Assembly (NCBI RefSeq): GCF_004365635.1 | Contig: NZ_SOBH01000002.1 | Location: 806,001-870,000 of the forward strand | DNA: 64,000 nucleotides | DNA from: Litoreibacter halocynthiae | GTDB lineage: Bacteria; Pseudomonadota; Alphaproteobacteria; Rhodobacterales; Rhodobacteraceae | Direction of reading: 5' to 3' | Shown: positions 8,837 through 15,795 of the stretch, one piece after another | How positions within the stretch are numbered: the stretch's first letter is position 1 | Layout: each line of letters opens with the position of its first letter | Translations under genes and position numbers: made by a program | Notes under the pieces: generated by a model | Seen by the model: the letters and a program-made list of their open reading frames with translations, nothing else | Databases searched by the model: none | Told to the model about the DNA's origin: nothing

Positions 8837-9697
8837 TTAGTTGCGAACGGACGGCCCTTCGACCGACAAGCCGTTCCCACGCGAAGCAACATACAACTCG
8901 AGTGCCACAAACTCTGGGCTTCCGGGGCTGTAGGTTTCAGCACGCGTATCGCGGATACAACCTTTGAACCGATCATGGATCGAGTTCAGCTTGGTGTTCT
9001 TCAAACGGTAAGTTGGGAAACCGTTGATTTGGCCTTGGCTAAGGTGATCCGCACGGATCATCAGACCATAGCTATCTTCGTGACAATTCGCACACGACAA
9101 CTCAAGTTGCCCTGTACGTGTGTAGTACAACTCTTTGCCCTGTTCCCAAGTCGCTTGGGCTGGACCGTCGATTGCCACGTTTACAGTGTTCCCGCGCGAA
9201 ACTGAGGCAAGCAATGCGGTCATGTTGACCATCTCGCCGCCGTTGTACTTCCACTTCTCGGCACCCATGCGGTTTTCACGGCAATCGTTGACTTGCATCT
9301 CAAGCGTGAAGACCTCTTCCGCCGCATCGTTCCACTTGGGGAATGTTGGGCGGACCTCGGACATGTCCGAAGATGCACCATGACAGTCAGCGCAGGATTT
9401 ACCCTCGGAGCCGTCCGCTGTGTTCCAGACGTCCTCAGCTTGTTCGACAAAGATCATGCCCGGGTTATCGAAGTCATCGGCCTGCATGGCTCGCGTTTCA
9501 GTACCGCGAAACAGCCAGCCCGACATCACTTCGTCAAGCGCATCCGACACATGTGCCGGAGCTTTTGTGCGTGTGACGAGTGTGGTTTCGCCATTGATGA
9601 TCAAAGAGTCATCCACAGGATCTGCCACAGCAACAGACGCCATAGTTCCTGCTATTATTAGGGCGCTCAGCGCACCTCTTAGATTGGTCATATTCAT
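8837..9697 (-). CDS. soxA: SoxA, di-haem cytochrome subunit of SoxAX
   Basis: The 286-aa protein has a signal peptide ending near SVAVA and two haem c sites, CADCH at 102-106 and CANCH at 202-206. This is the di-haem (Rhodovulum/Paracoccus) form. C139 in VNDCREN is the likely distal ligand of haem 1, and C247 in FKGCIRD is the conserved active-site cysteine next to haem 2. SoxAX couples thiosulfate oxidatively to the SoxY swinging arm. It follows soxZ by 21 bp. Confidence 0.95.
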   Translation of the reverse strand: MNMTNLRGALSALIIAGTMASVAVADPVDDSLIINGETTLVTRTKAPAHVSDALDEVMSGWLFRGTETRAMQADDFDNPGMIFVEQAEDVWNTADGSEGKSCADCHGASSDMSEVRPTFPKWNDAAEEVFTLEMQVNDCRENRMGAEKWKYNGGEMVNMTALLASVSRGNTVNVAIDGPAQATWEQGKELYYTRTGQLELSCANCHEDSYGLMIRADHLSQGQINGFPTYRLKNTKLNSIHDRFKGCIRDTRAETYSPGSPEFVALELYVASRGNGLSVEGPSVRN

Positions 9698-9718
9698 CCC
9701 TCCCTGATGTTGCGACGC

Positions 9719-10048
9719 TCAGCCAATGGCAATTTTCTTGCTCTCTTCATAGACAGAGCCGTCGTCGTCATACCAAGTAAATTTGAACTCGCCAGCTTCC
9801 GGCACGGTTGCCGCGAATTCCAGATATGGGTTGGTAGAAATCGCCGGCTCAAGCGTCACGTCGATGACGTTCTCGCCGTTAAAATCACATGTGAAGCGAT
9901 TGATGATCGACCGTGGGATCAGATTGCCATCGTCATCTTTGCGTTGACCAGACTCCATCTTGTGGCTGATCAGGGTCTTGATTGTGATAGCTTCGCCAGC
10001 AGCTGCCTTCTTAGGCACCTTGACGCGGGGTTTTACACCTTTTGCCAT
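9719..10048 (-). CDS. soxZ: SoxZ, sulfur carrier partner of SoxY
   Basis: The 109-aa protein has the all-beta SoxZ fold and no signal peptide, as usual, since it is exported with SoxY. Typical stretches are KGVKPRVKVPKKA at the N-terminus, ETLISHKMESGQR-like text (IKTLISHKMESGQRK) in the middle, and EFKFTWYDDDG near the end. It forms the SoxYZ heterodimer that carries all Sox intermediates. It lies 23 bp after soxY. Confidence 0.95.
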   Translation of the reverse strand: MAKGVKPRVKVPKKAAAGEAITIKTLISHKMESGQRKDDDGNLIPRSIINRFTCDFNGENVIDVTLEPAISTNPYLEFAATVPEAGEFKFTWYDDDGSVYEESKKIAIG

Positions 10049-10071
10049 TTTAGAGTTCTCCTTGAGATACC

Positions 10072-10491
10072 TTAGCCGCCGCAGCCGCCGATTGTGACTT
10101 TGACCGTGCTAGACGCTTTCGCAAACGTACCGTCGGGCATTTTAGCGATAGCAACGACGTCCTGAGTACCCGCGAGCCGGATGCGGGTAGACGCGGTTTG
10201 CGATGCAGCCAGCGCACCAAATTTAAAGGTCGCGACCGCTGGGGTTGGATTGCCGGTGGCTAGAACCAAAATCTCGGCAGCGCCCGGAGCGGACACCTCG
10301 ACCGGAACAGTATTCCCGTTCTCAGCGATTTCCGGTGCGGTCAGGGTGATCCCTGAATCTGCCATTTCAGCACCGCCTGTGAAGGTGGCGATAGCATCAT
10401 CCGCCAAAGAAGCGGATGCGCGTAGCGGCAGGCCCAGTGCCACGAAGGCTCCTGCGCCCATGACCATGGCGTTTCGTCTTGTCAGTTTCAT
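10072..10491 (-). CDS. soxY: SoxY, covalent sulfur carrier
   Basis: The 139-aa protein has a Tat leader (KLTRRNAMVMG) and ends in the diagnostic GGCGG swinging arm. C137 is the residue that carries sulfur intermediates. Its length and termini are standard. It lies 40 bp after soxX and upstream of soxZ, within the soxXYZA transcription unit. Confidence 0.96.
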   Translation of the reverse strand: MKLTRRNAMVMGAGAFVALGLPLRASASLADDAIATFTGGAEMADSGITLTAPEIAENGNTVPVEVSAPGAAEILVLATGNPTPAVATFKFGALAASQTASTRIRLAGTQDVVAIAKMPDGTFAKASSTVKVTIGGCGG

Positions 10492-10531
10492 TGATTAAGC
10501 TCCTGAGCTTGATCCTTTTGAAAAGGATTGA

Positions 10532-11005
10532 TCATTCTTTGAGAGTGGAAAGGTAGGCCACCACGTCTTCGATTTGCTGAGCAGAAAGAAGCGGGCCGAA
10601 TGTGTCGTCGGCCGCCTTACCTGTGTAGGCGTTACCCGGGCGGATGAAGCCCTCGGTCTTGTAGAACGAAGGCATCATCGAGTCTTCGAACATGATTTTT
10701 GCGTTCGCGACAATGCCGCGAAGCTCAGCCTCGGACCAACGATCGCCAGCACCATCAAGCGCAGGGCCGATTTCACCTTGGAAAGGTACGTCCGCAAGAT
10801 CTGAAACCTGATGACAGGCCACGCAGTTACCTTGCTTTTTATCGCCGACAATCTCGCTGCCGTTTGCCGGATCACCAGCAACGCCTGTCAGCGATTGCGA
10901 GACCGCGCCGTCTTCGAAGCTAACAGCAGTTGGTGCAATTTCAGCCGCGCCCAAAGCGGTGGCTGAGACAGCGGCTGCTATCGTTGTAAGTATGGAAATT
11001 CTCAT
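10532..11005 (-). CDS. soxX: SoxX, mono-haem cytochrome subunit of SoxAX
   Basis: The 157-aa protein has a signal peptide and a single class-I haem motif, CVACH, at 61-65. A methionine ligand is likely in the DSMMPSFYK segment. It pairs with SoxA to load thiosulfate on SoxY. It is the first gene of soxXYZA and is preceded by the 107-bp soxW-soxX gap, which holds a perfect inverted repeat of the persulfide-sensor type. Confidence 0.94.
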   Translation of the reverse strand: MRISILTTIAAAVSATALGAAEIAPTAVSFEDGAVSQSLTGVAGDPANGSEIVGDKKQGNCVACHQVSDLADVPFQGEIGPALDGAGDRWSEAELRGIVANAKIMFEDSMMPSFYKTEGFIRPGNAYTGKAADDTFGPLLSAQQIEDVVAYLSTLKE

Positions 11006-11022
11006 GCGTCCTCCCGTAACAC

Positions 11023-11090
11023 ATTCAATTTTTTATATACCATAGGACACGCCTTCGTGAACGAGCAAGGGTAAATTCGAATTTGCGAAT
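11023..11090. promoter_or_regulatory. soxW-soxX promoter region with SoxR-type operator
   Basis: In the gap upstream of soxX, positions 11075-11090 read ATTCG-AATTTG-CGAAT. This is a perfect inverted repeat matching the ATTC-N8-GAAT pattern I recall for SqrR/BigR-type persulfide-sensing repressors. A second, half-preserved element lies at 11023-11038 (ATTC, AT-rich spacer, ATAT) next to the soxX start. SoxR of other Sox bacteria is known to bind the soxW-soxX gap. Confidence 0.6.
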
Positions 11091-11112
11091 ACAACTCTTG
11101 CCAAAGGGTGCC

Positions 11113-11691
11113 TTAGTCCGTCGTTCCGTCTTGCCGTTCTTGAATTCGGCGCGCGTGATAACGCTGGAAATCTTCATCGGAATCAAGCTCGTAGCGCTTT
11201 TCATTGACCCATGTGAACATATCCAGCGTCGTACCGACACCGAACGCACCCGGCATCACCGCCACCGCCGCAGCTTGGGCCGATTGGCCGTCGTCGACCT
11301 CCTCGGGCATGAACAGAATCGATGGGGTGAACAGAAGCCCCCATTTTCGGGCCGCCGCTTTTTCCGTGAGGACCTCACCATCAAAATCCGTAACTTCCGT
11401 GTCACCATGCAAGTTCAGTTGAACAACGAAGAAGTTGTCACGAATGTAGCTGGAAACCACTTCACGCGGATAAACTTCCTTGTGCATCTTGGTGCAATAG
11501 ATGCAGCCCCTTTGCTCCATAAACAATGCCAACCGCTTTCCTTCGGCATTGGCCTCGCCAAGGTCTTCGCGCAAGTCTTTGAACGTGTCGCGCATCCAAT
11601 CGGCTTTATGCAGACCATCGTCGCCAAGCTCTGCTGCGGTTGACGGTAGTGCGAAAAAGACCGCCGTCACGGCCATCCAAATACATCTCAT
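11113..11691 (-). CDS. soxW: SoxW, periplasmic thioredoxin
   Basis: The 192-aa protein has a signal peptide (cleavage near PSTAA, residue 20) and a thioredoxin fold with the active site RGCIYCTKMH (C63, C66). A cis-proline-type LLFTPSILFM segment is present. SoxW receives electrons from the membrane protein SoxV and is thought to keep SoxY reduced. It lies 15 bp after soxV and upstream of the soxX promoter. Confidence 0.92.
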   Translation of the reverse strand: MRCIWMAVTAVFFALPSTAAELGDDGLHKADWMRDTFKDLREDLGEANAEGKRLALFMEQRGCIYCTKMHKEVYPREVVSSYIRDNFFVVQLNLHGDTEVTDFDGEVLTEKAAARKWGLLFTPSILFMPEEVDDGQSAQAAAVAVMPGAFGVGTTLDMFTWVNEKRYELDSDEDFQRYHARRIQERQDGTTD

Positions 11692-11706
11692 CTGCTTGTC
11701 TCCTCC

Positions 11707-12444
11707 TTATATGCCCTGAAACACAGGGAAGGTATTTAACATCCATTCTGCGATACGGTTAACACTGTCAGTAGCAATAAGCGCTGCAAACAGGATCATG
11801 AGTAACCCCATTGCCTTTTCCACCTTCGGCAGGTGTTTGCGGAAGCGTGACGCGAACCGCAAGAATGGCCCGATAAAGAGAGAGGCGACCATAAATGGTG
11901 CCGTCATCGCAAAGCCGAACACCAGCAACAGTAGCAACCCCTCAAAGGCAGTCGACTCTGTGCTTGCGGTGAACACGACGGCTGTCAAAACACCACCTAC
12001 GCACGGGGTCCAGCCAGCTGCGAATGCAAATCCGACGACATAGGCACCAAGAACCGACATATTTTTCGTGTCGCCCGCATCCATCTGAAAAACGCGGTTC
12101 AAAAAGCCAATCCGCAACACCCCGAGAAAATGCAGCCCCATGATTAGCACGACGGTAGCAGCAAACAGGCGAAACTCCGTCTGCATTCCTCGGAAGGTTT
12201 GACTCAACCCATATGCGGCTGCGCCCAACAGGACAAACACAGTGATGATCCCCAAAGAAAACATCACCGATGCTAGGAACGCGCGTCGCCGGACACCCGG
12301 GGCCATTTCACCCTCGGCGCTAATTTCCGACATCGACGCACCCGCCATATAGCTCAGGTAGAAAGGTACGATCGGCAAAACGCAGGGCGAGAAAAAGACA
12401 ATCAGCCCCCCCGCCAAAGCTCCAAGAATAGTGACGTCAAACAT
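11707..12444 (-). CDS. soxV: SoxV, CcdA-type thiol-electron carrier
   Basis: The 245-aa polytopic membrane protein belongs to the CcdA/DsbD-transmembrane family. Its two redox cysteines are C21 in FFSPCVLPIVPF and C148 in AGWTPCVGG. It carries electrons from cytosolic thioredoxin across the membrane to SoxW. It is the first gene of the minus-strand sox unit and is divergent from soxS across a 77-bp operator region. Confidence 0.93.
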   Translation of the reverse strand: MFDVTILGALAGGLIVFFSPCVLPIVPFYLSYMAGASMSEISAEGEMAPGVRRRAFLASVMFSLGIITVFVLLGAAAYGLSQTFRGMQTEFRLFAATVVLIMGLHFLGVLRIGFLNRVFQMDAGDTKNMSVLGAYVVGFAFAAGWTPCVGGVLTAVVFTASTESTAFEGLLLLLVFGFAMTAPFMVASLFIGPFLRFASRFRKHLPKVEKAMGLLMILFAALIATDSVNRIAEWMLNTFPVFQGI

Positions 12445-12476
12445 AGTGGGAGCCCCAATGGTTGCATGTCTTACAT

Positions 12477-12492
12477 ATTCAAGTTATTGTAT
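12477..12492. promoter_or_regulatory. Candidate SoxR operator between soxV and soxS
   Basis: ATTC-AAGTTATT-GTAT differs by one base from the ATTC-N8-GAAT pattern found intact upstream of soxX. It is embedded in a wider AT-rich dyad (ACATA at 12473-12477, TATGT at 12490-12494). It lies midway between the divergent starts at 12444 and 12522, where one bound repressor could control both directions. Confidence 0.55.
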
Positions 12493-12521
12493 GTTTTAGC
12501 AATTGGTCAACTGGAACCGCC

Positions 12522-12893
12522 ATGACCGCTGTTCGTTTCTACTTTCTCAGCGCTTTGCTCTCCGGAGTATTCGCAATCTCCGCACACGCCGCTCAACTCG
12601 TGATGGTCGAGCAAGACGGATGTCATTGGTGCGCCCAGTGGAACAATGAGATTGCTCCAGCTTACCCAAATACAACTGAAGGTCAGCGCGCTCCGTTAAG
12701 ACGTGTCGATCTCCGTGATCTTCCAGATGATATCGTATTCACCTCGAAACCCGTTTTCACCCCAACCTTTGTGCTGGTCGAAGATGGCAAGGAGCTGGCG
12801 CGGCTAGAGGGCTATGCTGGCGATCAATTTTTCTGGTTTCTACTCGGCAAAATGCTTGATGCACATCCAGATGCAACACAGGCAAATCAGTGA
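12522..12893 (+). CDS. soxS: SoxS, periplasmic thioredoxin-like protein
   Basis: From the ATG at 12522 the product is 123 aa, with a signal peptide ending near SAHAA and a thioredoxin-like active site DGCHWCAQW (C34, C37). A longer frame from 12462 would run through the operator region and add residues before the leader, so the internal start is preferred. SoxS is known to reactivate or protect SoxY through thiol chemistry. It is followed 91 bp later by soxR on the same strand. Confidence 0.88.
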   Translation: MTAVRFYFLSALLSGVFAISAHAAQLVMVEQDGCHWCAQWNNEIAPAYPNTTEGQRAPLRRVDLRDLPDDIVFTSKPVFTPTFVLVEDGKELARLEGYAGDQFFWFLLGKMLDAHPDATQANQ

Positions 12894-12950
12894 CCCGTCT
12901 AGGTGACCGATATAGCGCAGCGCCCGACTTCTTGGGGCCAGTGGATTGCC

Positions 12951-12970
12951 ACATGCAGCTTTCAGCATGT
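12951..12970. promoter_or_regulatory. Inverted repeat immediately upstream of soxR
   Basis: ACATGC-AGCTTTCA-GCATGT is a perfect 6-bp inverted repeat with an 8-base centre, ending 14 bases before the soxR start codon. The arm spacing equals that of the ATTC-N8-GAAT sites, although the arm bases differ (ATGC-N8-GCAT). It may be an autoregulatory site or a leader hairpin. Confidence 0.4.
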
Positions 12971-12984
12971 AAAGGAATCCCAAA

Positions 12985-13341
12985 ATGCTGAATAGCGATA
13001 GTTCCATGAGCCTGCCTGTCATCACCAAGAATATGTCCGACGAAGACATTGAGAGAATGATGGATAGCGCCTGCACAGCCTCTAATTTCCTCAAAGCGAT
13101 TAGTCACGAAGGTCGGCTGATGATTTTGTGTCATCTCGCCACTGGTGAAAAATCGGTGACCGAGCTGGAAGAACTACTATCCGCCCGTCAAGCAGCTGTA
13201 TCTCAGCAGCTCTCGCGTCTGCGCAGCGAAGGCTTGGTATCCCCGCGGCGCGATGGCAAGGCGATCTATTACAGTTTGACAGATCGCCGCGCCGTTCAGA
13301 TACTCGACGTGGTCTACGACCTTTTCTGTCAGAATAAGTAA
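12985..13341 (+). CDS. soxR: SoxR, ArsR-family repressor of sox genes
   Basis: The 118-aa winged-helix protein has recognition-helix text SARQAAVSQQLSRLRSEGLV and wing text RRDGKAIYYSL. Two cysteines, C49 in MILCHL and C115 in DLFCQNK, sit where BigR/SqrR/SoxR proteins hold the pair that forms a tetrasulfide with persulfide. C30 is extra. An AAGGA ribosome site lies 8 bases before the ATG. It probably represses the soxV/soxS and soxX promoters until reactive sulfur appears. Confidence 0.93.
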   Translation: MLNSDSSMSLPVITKNMSDEDIERMMDSACTASNFLKAISHEGRLMILCHLATGEKSVTELEELLSARQAAVSQQLSRLRSEGLVSPRRDGKAIYYSLTDRRAVQILDVVYDLFCQNK

Positions 13342-13385
13342 GACCCGTGTTCGAGGCTCTTAGGTGAGAGCATTGGGGAGGACGA

Positions 13386-14441
13386 TTGCTAGACAATATT
13401 TCAGATGCTTGGCTGCTAACCTTTTTTGGGTTCGCTGGAGGCATGGTGTTGGGCCTTGCTGCTCGACTAGGCCGCTTCTGCACACTGGGCGCAATTGAAG
13501 ACTTTCTCTACCAGGACAGCTCGATCAGACTTCGCATGTGGGTGCTCGCCATTGCAGTAGCAGGCTTGGGGAGCTTTACTTTGGTGGCATTGGGACATCT
13601 AGACCTTGCCCAGACAGTCTATCAAATTTCGCCCTGGTCTCCTGCGGCCAGCGTTGTCGGTGGGCTTCTCTTTGGTTACGGAATGTCGCTTGCCGGCAAC
13701 TGCGGCTTTGGCGCGCTCGCTCGGTTCGGTGGTGGCGACTTGCGATCCTTCGTGATTGTTCTGGTGATGGGCATTTCTGCTTACGCGATGCTGTCAGGTC
13801 CATTTGCAACAGCCCGTGTTGCGTTCATTGACAGCACAACGATACCGGTCGAAAGCCATGGATACGCTGGGCTGATATCGTCTTTAAGCGGCCTGTCCAC
13901 GGCGTTTATTGGCCTAATGCTGACTTCGGGAATTGGACTATTGGCACTGAGTTCTCGCAGTTTCCTTAAAGATACAAAATCCATTGCTTGGGCGTGTCTT
14001 GCCGGACTCGCCATCGCAAGCGGCTGGGCTGGGACACAATGGGTCGCCTCAACAGGTTTCAGCACAGCACCCGTAATTAGCCATACCTTCACCGCACCGC
14101 TCGGCGAAACTCTGATCTTCTTGATGACGTCAAGCGGGGGTGGTCTCTCTTTTTCCGTCGGATCGGTCTTTGGTGTTTTGACAGGGGCATTCTGTGGAAG
14201 CCTGATTAAGGGGCATTTCAGGTGGGAAGCCTGCGATGATCCGCGCGAACTCAAGCGTCAGTTTCTCGGAGCAATGTGCATGGGGTTCGGCGCTGTCTTG
14301 GCAGTTGGGTGTACCATCGGTCAGGGAATCTCGGCGTTTTCGGTTTTGGCCTTTAGCGCACCGATCACATTTACCGCAATATTCGCTGGGGCAGCCCTTG
14401 GGTTGCGACAACTCATTACCGGTTTCGCTTGGTCTTCCTAG
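13386..14441 (+). CDS. soxT: SoxT, YeeE/YedE-family membrane transporter
   Basis: The 351-aa polytopic membrane protein starts with TTG, preceded by GGGGAGG at a short spacing of 4 bases. YeeE/YedE motifs include GRFCTLGAIEDFLY (C32), AGNCGFGALARFGGGD (C106) and a C-terminal GCTIGQGISAFSVLAFSAP. The order soxS-soxR-soxT, divergent from soxV, is that of Paracoccus, where SoxT belongs to the sulfur-compound transporter group. A second family member lies at 1-924. The transported species, and whether SoxT also signals to SoxR, are not shown by the sequence. Confidence 0.88.
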   Translation: MLDNISDAWLLTFFGFAGGMVLGLAARLGRFCTLGAIEDFLYQDSSIRLRMWVLAIAVAGLGSFTLVALGHLDLAQTVYQISPWSPAASVVGGLLFGYGMSLAGNCGFGALARFGGGDLRSFVIVLVMGISAYAMLSGPFATARVAFIDSTTIPVESHGYAGLISSLSGLSTAFIGLMLTSGIGLLALSSRSFLKDTKSIAWACLAGLAIASGWAGTQWVASTGFSTAPVISHTFTAPLGETLIFLMTSSGGGLSFSVGSVFGVLTGAFCGSLIKGHFRWEACDDPRELKRQFLGAMCMGFGAVLAVGCTIGQGISAFSVLAFSAPITFTAIFAGAALGLRQLITGFAWSS

Positions 14442-14494
14442 CCTACCCTGGTCATTGTCATGCACCGCGCCGATACGTTTTAGGAATGTGCAAA

Positions 14495-14516
14495 ACATCG
14501 TCGATTGAAACGATGT
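14495..14516 (+). terminator. Hairpin downstream of soxT
   Basis: ACATCGT and ACGATGT form a perfect 7-bp stem with an 8-base loop, followed by CTTTCGG, 53 bases after the soxT stop. It could end the soxSRT transcript weakly. The stem is not GC-rich and the U-tract is short, so an operator for the next gene is an alternative. Confidence 0.4.
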
Positions 14517-14621
14517 CTTTCGGACCAAACCACCGCCAAGTTCGTTTCATCGAATTTCCAGACTGCTATCTACAACTCCAAGTTTATGGTATTTAGAATG
14601 ACGCAAGAGGGGACAGAAACC

Positions 14622-15782
14622 ATGAAACTTGATGGCGTTACCATCCTTATCGGCACGACAAAGGGGGCCTTCCTGGCGTTAGGTGGCGCTGATAGATCTG
14701 GCTGGACGGTCAAAGGACCCTTTTGCGATGGTTGGCCGATTAACCACCTAGCCGGCGACTCCGAACGTGGGGTTCTCTGGGCGGGTGGCGGCGGTGAGTG
14801 GTCGGGCGCGGGCGTCTGGTGCTCCACCGACGAAGGCGAAAGCTGGAACGTCACAAGGTTAACCAAAGGCACGATGGACGATTGGGCTGCAAACGACCCC
14901 GAGTTCGCGAAAATGATCGGCTGGACGGACACGCCGCTGCCCTTCGCTGAACAGTTCTCTCAGATTTGGTCTTTGGGCTATGCACATGGCAAACTGTATG
15001 CGGGTACGAAACCTGCCAACCTTCTCGTGAGCAACGACGATGGAAAAACATGGGCTGCAATGCAGGAGCTCACAAATCACGAGTCCGCGGAAAGTTGGAA
15101 TCCCGGTGCCGCAGGGCTGGTTCTCCATACGATCGTGTCTGACCCGCAAAACCCGCAGAAGCTTTGGGTCGGAATTTCAGCCGCTGGCGTATTCGCCACC
15201 GAAGACGGCGGCAAGACTTGGGAACGGCGCAACCGCCTGTCCAATGTGGAAGCGTGTGTTCATGTTGATCACCCTGCTGCGCCGCGTGATGGCGAAACAG
15301 GCCACTGCGTTCACAATATGATGCGAGCACCGGGGAAAGATGATCTGCTGTATCAGCAAAATCACCATGGCGTTTGGCGGTCTGGTGACGGTGGGCGCAG
15401 CTGGGATGATATCACCACAGGGCTACCCTCGACCTTCGGGTTTCCAATCCGCATCCACCCTCGCGATCCGAACATGATTTGGACCCTACCTCTCAACGGC
15501 GACAGTGCGGGGCGCTTCCCGCCGGATGCTGCGGCTGCCGTTTGGCGGTCAAAAGACGGTGGGGACAGCTGGCAAGCCATGCGAAACGGGCTTCCTCAAG
15601 AAAGCTGCTTTTTCACAGTTCTGCGTCAAGCCATGGCAGGCGATACACAAGACCCTGCAGGTCTTTATTTCGGCACGAATAGCGGGTCCGTATTTGCCAG
15701 CCTCGATGAAGGTGAAAATTGGCAGGAGGTCGTGCGGCACTTGCCGACAATTTTGGCTGTTGAAGTTTTCGAGAACACTTAG
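14622..15782 (+). CDS. Asp-box (BNR/sialidase-like) beta-propeller protein
   Basis: The 386-aa protein starts at the ATG at 14622, preceded by AGAGGGGA; upstream codons in frame lack a ribosome site. It has at least six S-x-D-x-G-x-x-W repeats: STDEGESWN, SNDDGKTWA, TEDGGKTWE, SGDGGRSWD, SKDGGDSWQ and SLDEGENWQ. These are the Asp-boxes of sialidase/VPS10/YCF48-like propellers. There is no signal peptide, so it is probably cytosolic. Catalytic sialidase residues cannot be confirmed, so a true glycosidase role should not be assumed. It converges on dnaE2 with a 13-bp gap. Confidence 0.75.
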   Translation: MKLDGVTILIGTTKGAFLALGGADRSGWTVKGPFCDGWPINHLAGDSERGVLWAGGGGEWSGAGVWCSTDEGESWNVTRLTKGTMDDWAANDPEFAKMIGWTDTPLPFAEQFSQIWSLGYAHGKLYAGTKPANLLVSNDDGKTWAAMQELTNHESAESWNPGAAGLVLHTIVSDPQNPQKLWVGISAAGVFATEDGGKTWERRNRLSNVEACVHVDHPAAPRDGETGHCVHNMMRAPGKDDLLYQQNHHGVWRSGDGGRSWDDITTGLPSTFGFPIRIHPRDPNMIWTLPLNGDSAGRFPPDAAAAVWRSKDGGDSWQAMRNGLPQESCFFTVLRQAMAGDTQDPAGLYFGTNSGSVFASLDEGENWQEVVRHLPTILAVEVFENT

Positions 15783-15795
15783 TGTCTCAATCCAG

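Noticed and set aside
14622-15782. Calling the Asp-box protein a sialidase
   Set aside because: Asp-boxes are shared by many propellers; the arginine triad and secretion signal of sialidases were not seen.
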